Assembly (NCBI GenBank): GCA_031271325.1
Contig: JAISVY010000104.1
Coordinates: 1 to 10,257, forward strand
Origin: Oscillospiraceae bacterium
GTDB lineage: Bacteria; Bacillota; Clostridia; Oscillospirales; UBA929
Length of the DNA stretch: 10,257 nt
Reading direction: 5' to 3'
The position numbers and the translations under genes were made by a program. Each line of letters starts with the position of its first letter. The first letter of the stretch is position 1. Below the pieces are notes generated by a model that was not told the DNA's origin, did not search any database, and saw only the letters and a program-made list of their open reading frames with translations. This document shows, one piece after another, positions 6,991-10,257 of the stretch.

Positions 6991-7350
6991 ATGAATATCA
7001 CACAAGTTAAGGTCAGCAAAACCCAAGACAGCGGGCGGATGAGAGCCGTCGCCTCGGTTACCTTCGACAACGAAATCGCCGTACACGACATCAAGATTAT
7101 CGACGGTCCGGAACGTCTCTTCCTCGCCATGCCCTCCCGCAAAGCGTCCGACGGCACCTACCGCGACATCGTGCATCCGATCAACGCGGAAGCCCGCGCG
7201 GCGCTGGAGCAAGCCATTTTGGGCAGATACCGGGAGCTTTTGGAAGAGGAACCCGAACCGGTTTCGCAGCCCGAACCGGTTCCGCAGCCCGAACCGGTTC
7301 CGCAGCCCGAGCCGCTGCCCGACCCTTACCCGGAAGTGGAGGCTGAATAA
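6991..7350 (+). CDS. spoVG: Septation/sporulation regulator SpoVG with repeat tail
   Basis: This 119-residue protein belongs to the SpoVG family, small nucleic-acid-binding regulators that affect asymmetric septation and spore cortex formation in Bacillus and gene expression in other Firmicutes. The conserved core runs from residue 1 to about 84. It contains MNITQVKV, ASVTFDNEIAVHDIKII, LFLAMPSRK and YRDIVHPINAEARA, all characteristic of the family. After an acidic LLEEEPEP stretch comes a low-complexity tail of PEPVPQ repeats (about 88-111) ending PYPEVEAE. The start at 6991 follows AAAGGAA. The gene is transcribed alone and ends at a strong terminator. In Bacillus it is controlled by sigma-H, but I could not find a convincing sigma-H promoter here. 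Confidence 0.95.
   Translation: MNITQVKVSKTQDSGRMRAVASVTFDNEIAVHDIKIIDGPERLFLAMPSRKASDGTYRDIVHPINAEARAALEQAILGRYRELLEEEPEPVSQPEPVPQPEPVPQPEPLPDPYPEVEAE
7252..7323 (+). repeat. 18-bp tandem repeat encoding PEPVPQ in spoVG
   Basis: Three near-identical 18-base units, CCCGAACCGGTTCCGCAG, lie at 7252-7269, 7270-7287 and 7288-7305. The first has one change (TTTCG for TTCCG). A degenerate fourth unit follows at 7306-7323. Each unit encodes Pro-Glu-Pro-Val-Pro-Gln, or Ser at one position in the first. Each unit also contains the palindrome GAACCGGTTC, or a one-base variant of it. The length is a multiple of three, so gain or loss of units keeps the reading frame. Confidence 0.9.
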
Positions 7351-7405
7351 AGCCAGAGGTTGCAGACAAAGCCGTTTTACCCCGAGCGAAGCTCCCGCAA
7401 TCGTT

Positions 7406-7444
7406 CTGTACCGTACCCGTTGGGGTGCGGTACAGTTTTTTTTT
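7406..7444 (+). terminator. Intrinsic terminator of spoVG
   Basis: A 13-bp stem (7406-7418 with 7423-7435, one T-G wobble) closes a GTTG loop and is followed at once by nine Ts (7436-7444). The arms begin CTGTACCG and end CGGTACAG. This is a textbook Rho-independent terminator, 55 bases after the spoVG stop. Confidence 0.96.
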
Positions 7445-7458
7445 GCCGGCATATCATG
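7431..7458 (+). promoter_or_regulatory. Possible sigma-K promoter of dpaAB
   Basis: CATATCATG at 7450-7458 matches the sigma-K -10 pattern CATAnnnTA except for the last base. TACA at 7431-7434 could serve as the loose AC-type -35, with a 15-base gap. In Bacillus the dipicolinate synthase operon is read by sigma-K in the mother cell, so the position makes biological sense. The -35 would lie in the last bases of the spoVG terminator stem. No sigma-A promoter is seen in the gap. The motif is short and could occur by chance. Confidence 0.35.
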
Positions 7459-7472
7459 TGTTTAGAGGAAAA

Positions 7473-7488
7473 CGCCGCCTTTGCGGCG
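7473..7488 (+). other. GC-rich leader hairpin before the dpaA ribosome binding site
   Basis: CGCCGC and GCGGCG form a perfect 6-bp stem around CTTT. It ends 2 bases before the GGGAGG ribosome binding site (7491-7496). There is no T run, so it is not a terminator. It resembles in placement the hairpin upstream of ileS. Confidence 0.4.
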
Positions 7489-7504
7489 CTGGGAGGCTGT
7501 GTGA

Positions 7505-8236
7505 ATGCGGTTTTCCGTGATGGAAGGCGACGCGCGTAACGCGCGTTTATATGAGATTCTGCGCGACGAAGGGTTTGAAGCGCGTCTGTTCGCGTCCGCC
7601 GAAGAGGCGGCGGTGTTCGGCAGCGTGATCGTGCTGCCGCCGAAAGGGGTGTCCGCAAGTCTGTTCGACGGGCTGCTGCGGGCAGATCAAACGTTGGTTA
7701 CCGGAGAAGACTTTCTCTCCCGCGAGGACTTTGCTATCTTAAACGCGATCGCCACCGCCGAAGGGGCGCTGGAACTCGCGATGCGCCAAATGCCCGTTAC
7801 GCTGCACGGTTCGCAGGTTCTCGTTATCGGTTACGGACGCATCGGAAAGCTGCTGTGCGAGCGGCTCGGCGCGCTGGGTGCTTCGGTGACGGCTTCGGCG
7901 CGAAAGAACGCCGATTTCGCATGGCTCGCCGCGCGGGGCTTCCCGGCGCAGCACACCGGGCGGCTGGACGGTATGCTAAACCGTTTCGACGCGGTGTTCA
8001 ACACCGTGCCCGCGCCGGTTCTGCCGGCAGAGAGACTGCGGGAGCTGAAACCCGGATGTGTGGTGATCGATTTGGCATCCGCGCCCGGCGGCACCGACTT
8101 CAAAGCAGCGGAACAGCTGGGCATAAATTACCATTGGGCGCTGTCGCTGCCGGGAAGGTGTTCGCCGGAAAGCGCCGCTCGGGTCATGCGCCTGATTTTA
8201 GACCGGATATTGGAAGAAAGAGGTGTGTCTCCATGA
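7505..8236 (+). CDS. dpaA: Dipicolinate synthase subunit A
   Basis: With DpaB, this 243-residue protein makes dipicolinic acid from dihydrodipicolinate in the mother cell. The acid is then loaded into the spore core and is needed for heat resistance. Seen are a Rossmann nucleotide-binding loop VIGYGRIGKLL (107-117) preceded by TLHGSQVLV, the family block IDLASAPGGTDF (188-199), and LSLPGRCSPESA (213-224). These line up with Bacillus SpoVFA (IHGSQV, LDLASRPGGTDF). It is about 50 residues shorter than the Bacillus protein, and the shortfall lies in the N-terminal domain. The ATG at 7505 has GGGAGG 8 bases upstream. The stop overlaps the dpaB start (ATGA). The alternative older name is spoVFA. 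Confidence 0.93.
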   Translation: MRFSVMEGDARNARLYEILRDEGFEARLFASAEEAAVFGSVIVLPPKGVSASLFDGLLRADQTLVTGEDFLSREDFAILNAIATAEGALELAMRQMPVTLHGSQVLVIGYGRIGKLLCERLGALGASVTASARKNADFAWLAARGFPAQHTGRLDGMLNRFDAVFNTVPAPVLPAERLRELKPGCVVIDLASAPGGTDFKAAEQLGINYHWALSLPGRCSPESAARVMRLILDRILEERGVSP

Positions 8237-8796
8237 AAATCGGTTGGGCGTTTTGCGCATCCTTCTGTACGTTCGGGCGTGCCATGAACGTACTGCGGAC
8301 GCTGGCGGCGGCCGGAGAAGATATTACTCCGATATTTTCGGAAAACGCCTATCGCAACGATACCCGTTTCGGGAAAGCCGCGGATTGGGTACGGCAAGCC
8401 GAGGAAATCACCGGCAAGACCGCTTGGCACACCTTTCAGGAGGTGGAACCGATCGGTCCCAAGCAGCTGCTCGACCTGCTGATCATCGCACCGGTCACCG
8501 GCAACACGCTCGCGAAACTCGCGCAAGGCATCACCGACACGTCGGTTACGATGGCGGCCAAGAGCCATCTGCGCAACGCCCGCCCGCTGCTGCTGAGCGT
8601 CTCGACCAACGACGGTCTGTCCGGTTCGGCGTCCAACATCGGAGCGCTGATGACGCGAAAGAACATCTTCTTTGTGCCGTACCGCCAGGACGACGCACTG
8701 GCGAAGCCGGCCAGCCTGATCGCCGAAATGGAACGAATCCCGGATTTGCTCCCCGGCGTCATGACCGGCCGTCAGCCGCAGCCGCTGCTGCTATGA
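8233..8796 (+). CDS. dpaB: Dipicolinate synthase subunit B (flavoprotein family)
   Basis: This 187-residue partner of DpaA belongs to the flavoprotein/UbiX-like fold family. Recognisable blocks are MKIGWAFCASFCTF at the N-terminus, NDTRFGKAADWV (42-53), GPKQLLDLLIIAPVTGNTLAKLA (75 onward; the key part is APVTGN), DTSVTMAAKSHLRNARP (102-118), STNDGLS (124-130) and the KNIFFVPYRQDD region (143-154). All align with Bacillus SpoVFB. The start overlaps the dpaA stop. AAAGAGGTG (8217-8225) gives it its own ribosome binding site 7 bases away. Its last 6 bases overlap the end of purC on the other strand, and there is no terminator between them. Confidence 0.94.
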   Translation: MKIGWAFCASFCTFGRAMNVLRTLAAAGEDITPIFSENAYRNDTRFGKAADWVRQAEEITGKTAWHTFQEVEPIGPKQLLDLLIIAPVTGNTLAKLAQGITDTSVTMAAKSHLRNARPLLLSVSTNDGLSGSASNIGALMTRKNIFFVPYRQDDALAKPASLIAEMERIPDLLPGVMTGRQPQPLLL

Positions 8797-9462
8797 CAAT
8801 ACCAGCTCCACCAGTTCCATCGGCGGGATAAGCTTGCCGTCTTTATACACACGCATGTTGCCGGCTGAGATTTCATCGATCAGCATGACTCCGCCGTCAC
8901 TGCCGCGCCCGAACTCCAGCTTGATGTCGTACAGCGTCATGCCCTTTTCGGCAAGCGTATCCCTGACGATGCCGGCGACGCGCTTTGTTAGCTTTTTCAG
9001 CTCTTTATAGTCTTCCTTCTTCAGGATCCCCAACGCCACCAGCGTGTCTTTGGAAATCGGCGGGTCGCCCCGCTGGTCGTCTTTCAGCGTGACCTCCACC
9101 AGCGCGTCCAGCGGCTGCCCCTCTTGCGCGAATTTGCCGTAGCGGCGCATAAAGCTACCGGTCGAGCGGTAGCGGCAGATAAACTCCAGCCCGTCGAACG
9201 CTTTCGCCGGGCGCACCTTCATTTCGGAACGCCCAATGTCGGCAGAGATATAGTGGGTGGGGATGCCTTCCAGTTTGCGGAAGAAATAGTCGGTCAGGCG
9301 CAGACCTCCCTGCCCCAACCCCTCGATCGACAGCCCGACGGTATTCGCGCCGGGATCGAACACGCCGTCTGTGCCGGTCGCGTCGTCCTTAAAATGCAGC
9401 AGGTAGTTTCCGTCTTCCAACTGGAAGACATCTTTTGTTTTGCCCTGATAGATTTGTTTCAT
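8791..9462 (-). CDS. purC: SAICAR synthetase (PurC)
   Basis: This 223-residue enzyme joins CAIR and aspartate with ATP to give SAICAR in purine nucleotide synthesis. Seen are IYQGKTKDVF (4-13) at the N-terminus, FKDDATG (24-30), GIPTH (66-70), the CRYRSTGS block (97-104), LKDDQRGDPPI (126-136), LYDIKLEFG (177-185) and DEISAGNMRVYKDGK (196-210). These match the PurC fold, but the usual RNxxAGS and DEISPD forms are changed to CRYRSTGS and DEISAGN. It appears to be a divergent branch of the family. The ATG at 9462 follows AAAGGAGGGG with 7 bases of spacing. The frame is open up to 10035, but that extension lies opposite the HAD gene. The gene stands alone rather than in a pur operon. No PurR box or purine riboswitch is visible in its short leader. 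Confidence 0.9.
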   Translation of the reverse strand: MKQIYQGKTKDVFQLEDGNYLLHFKDDATGTDGVFDPGANTVGLSIEGLGQGGLRLTDYFFRKLEGIPTHYISADIGRSEMKVRPAKAFDGLEFICRYRSTGSFMRRYGKFAQEGQPLDALVEVTLKDDQRGDPPISKDTLVALGILKKEDYKELKKLTKRVAGIVRDTLAEKGMTLYDIKLEFGRGSDGGVMLIDEISAGNMRVYKDGKLIPPMELVELVLS

Positions 9463-9487
9463 GCGTACCCCTCCTTTGTGTGCCAGT

Positions 9488-9516
9488 ATCATACCACACA
9501 AACACGCCAAATACAA
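9488..9516 (-). promoter_or_regulatory. Promoter of purC
   Basis: Reading the minus strand, TTGTAT (plus-strand 9511-9516), a 17-base spacer and TATGAT (9488-9493) form a sigma-A type promoter. A TG one base upstream of the -10 makes it an extended -10. The leader would be about 20 bases, enough only for the ribosome binding site. Confidence 0.65.
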
Positions 9517-9523
9517 GGTGCAG

Positions 9524-9552
9524 TTGATTTTACGGCAAAAACCGGGTATACT
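9524..9552 (+). promoter_or_regulatory. Promoter of the HAD phosphatase gene
   Basis: TTGATT (9524-9529), a 17-base spacer and TATACT (9547-9552) form a good sigma-A promoter. The transcript should start near 9560, so translation must start after that point. Its -35 lies 7 bases from the -35 of the divergent purC promoter. Confidence 0.7.
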
Positions 9553-9568
9553 GTCTCTATCACATACC

Positions 9569-9580
9569 GGGAGGCGAGGG
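9569..9580 (+). promoter_or_regulatory. Ribosome binding site before a non-standard start codon
   Basis: GGGAGG (9569-9574) lies 8 bases before the ACG at 9583. A second purine tract, GAGGG (9576-9580), lies 2 bases before it. No ATG, GTG or TTG in the right frame lies within reach of these sites. Confidence 0.65.
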
Positions 9581-9582
9581 TT

Positions 9583-10257
9583 ACGAAGACGCTCTACATA
9601 TCCGATCTCGACGGTACGCTGCTGAACGGGAACGCCGAGCTGTCCGATACCGCGGCGCAAGCCCTGAACCGGATGATCGCCGGAGGGCTGTATTTCTCCG
9701 TCGCCACCGCGCGGACACTCGCCTCGGCTTCCAAGATTCTGGCGGGGCTTACGCTTCGCCTCCCCGCCGTGTTGATGAACGGCGTGCTGATATATGAGTC
9801 GCTGCAAAAAAAATATCTGCGCGTCCATACGCTCGCGCCCGAAACCGTGAAAACGGTGATCGCGGCGCTGAAAAGCGCCGGAGCCGCCGCGCTGATGTAT
9901 GAGCTGAAGGACGGCGAGCAGATGACGTATTACGAAACGCTTACGCCGCAGGCGCTGCACAATTTTGTGGAAGCGCGGAAAGCCAAATACTATAAAGCGT
10001 TTACGCAGACCGACTTTTCCGCGCATCCGCCGCACGGCATCATTTATTTTACCCTGATTGACCGGTATGACGCGCTAAAACCCGTATACGAAGCGGTTCA
10101 AGCGCTGCCCGGCACCAGCGTAATCTTTTACAAAGACTCCTACAGCGAGGATTTATGGCTCCTTGAGATCCACAGCGATCAAGCCTCGAAGAAAAACGGC
10201 GTGAAAGCCCTCCGGGAAGCGTACGGTTTTGACCGCGTCGTCGGGTTCGGAGACAAC
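9583..10257 (+). CDS. Cof-type HAD-superfamily phosphatase, apparent ACG start, 3' end cut off
   Basis: The reading frame is intact for 225 codons to the window end. It encodes a Cof/YidA-type (subfamily IIB) hydrolase, a group acting on sugar phosphates, flavin or other small phosphorylated metabolites. The actual substrate cannot be inferred. Seen are motif I DLDGTLL (D8 nucleophile, D10), motif II threonine in VATART (T42), a cap domain, a motif III lysine in ASKKNG (K203 or K204), and the start of motif IV GFGDN (221-225) at the edge. The frame begins ACG-AAG-ACG-CTC, where relatives read Met-Lys-Thr-Leu. The ACG sits 8 bases after GGGAGG and downstream of a good promoter. The first in-frame ATG falls after the catalytic motif I, so it cannot be the start. 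Either ACG is used or a T-to-C change has removed the ATG. Roughly 40 residues should be missing from the C-terminus. Confidence 0.88.

Noticed and set aside
7384..7394. GAGC-GAA-GCTC mini-hairpin after spoVG
   Set aside because: It is only 4 bp with no T run; the strong terminator just downstream explains termination.
6916..7452. Upstream extension of the murC frame to an ATG at 7452
   Set aside because: It runs opposite spoVG and its terminator, has no MurC similarity, and its repeated Arg-Phe-Gly-Leu stretch is only the spoVG repeat read backwards.
9463..10035. Upstream extension of the purC frame
   Set aside because: It lies opposite the HAD phosphatase and crosses the purC promoter and ribosome binding site.

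Overview
The window looks like chromosomal DNA from a spore-forming Firmicute of the class Clostridia. Coding sequence is GC-rich by eye, as in many gut Oscillospirales, but I cannot fix the genus. Supporting observations are the Bacillus-like gene order ileS-lspA-ylyB, an Mbl-type MreB, spoVG, both dipicolinate synthase subunits, strong GGAGG-type ribosome binding sites, and promoters close to the housekeeping consensus. I see no tRNA, rRNA, CRISPR array, transposase or phage structural gene. Most of the window is ordinary core genome.

Layout, left to right. Positions 16-102 (minus) encode a 28-residue hydrophobic peptide resembling small holin-like/type I toxins. A consensus promoter (237-266) then drives ileS (328-3057), lspA (3054-3575, 4-base overlap) and an RluD/YlyB-type pseudouridine synthase (3547-4455). 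A second promoter inside the end of that last gene drives mbl (GTG start, 4491-5516). A compact pair of palindromes fills the gap to murC, which reads leftward (5569-6915, TTG start). Divergent from murC is spoVG (6991-7350), which has a proline-rich repeat tail and a textbook intrinsic terminator (7406-7444). A sigma-K-like promoter just after it may drive dpaA-dpaB (7505-8236, 8233-8796). dpaB runs tail to tail into purC (8791-9462, minus), with the two genes overlapping by 6 bases. purC and a Cof-type HAD phosphatase (from 9583, cut by the window end) fire from back-to-back promoters.

Functionally, the window combines translation (IleRS, rRNA pseudouridylation), envelope biogenesis (lipoprotein signal peptidase, Mbl, MurC), sporulation (SpoVG, dipicolinate synthesis) and purine synthesis (PurC). 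The envelope and sporulation genes fit one another, since SpoVG affects septation and cortex formation and dipicolinate fills the spore core.

I found no clearly new multi-gene system. The points most worth checking are a probable ACG start codon on the HAD phosphatase, the small toxin-like peptide, the REP-like palindrome pair between mbl and murC, the possible sigma-K promoter abutting the spoVG terminator, the HAGT version of the IleRS HIGH motif, and the in-frame 18-bp repeats in spoVG.
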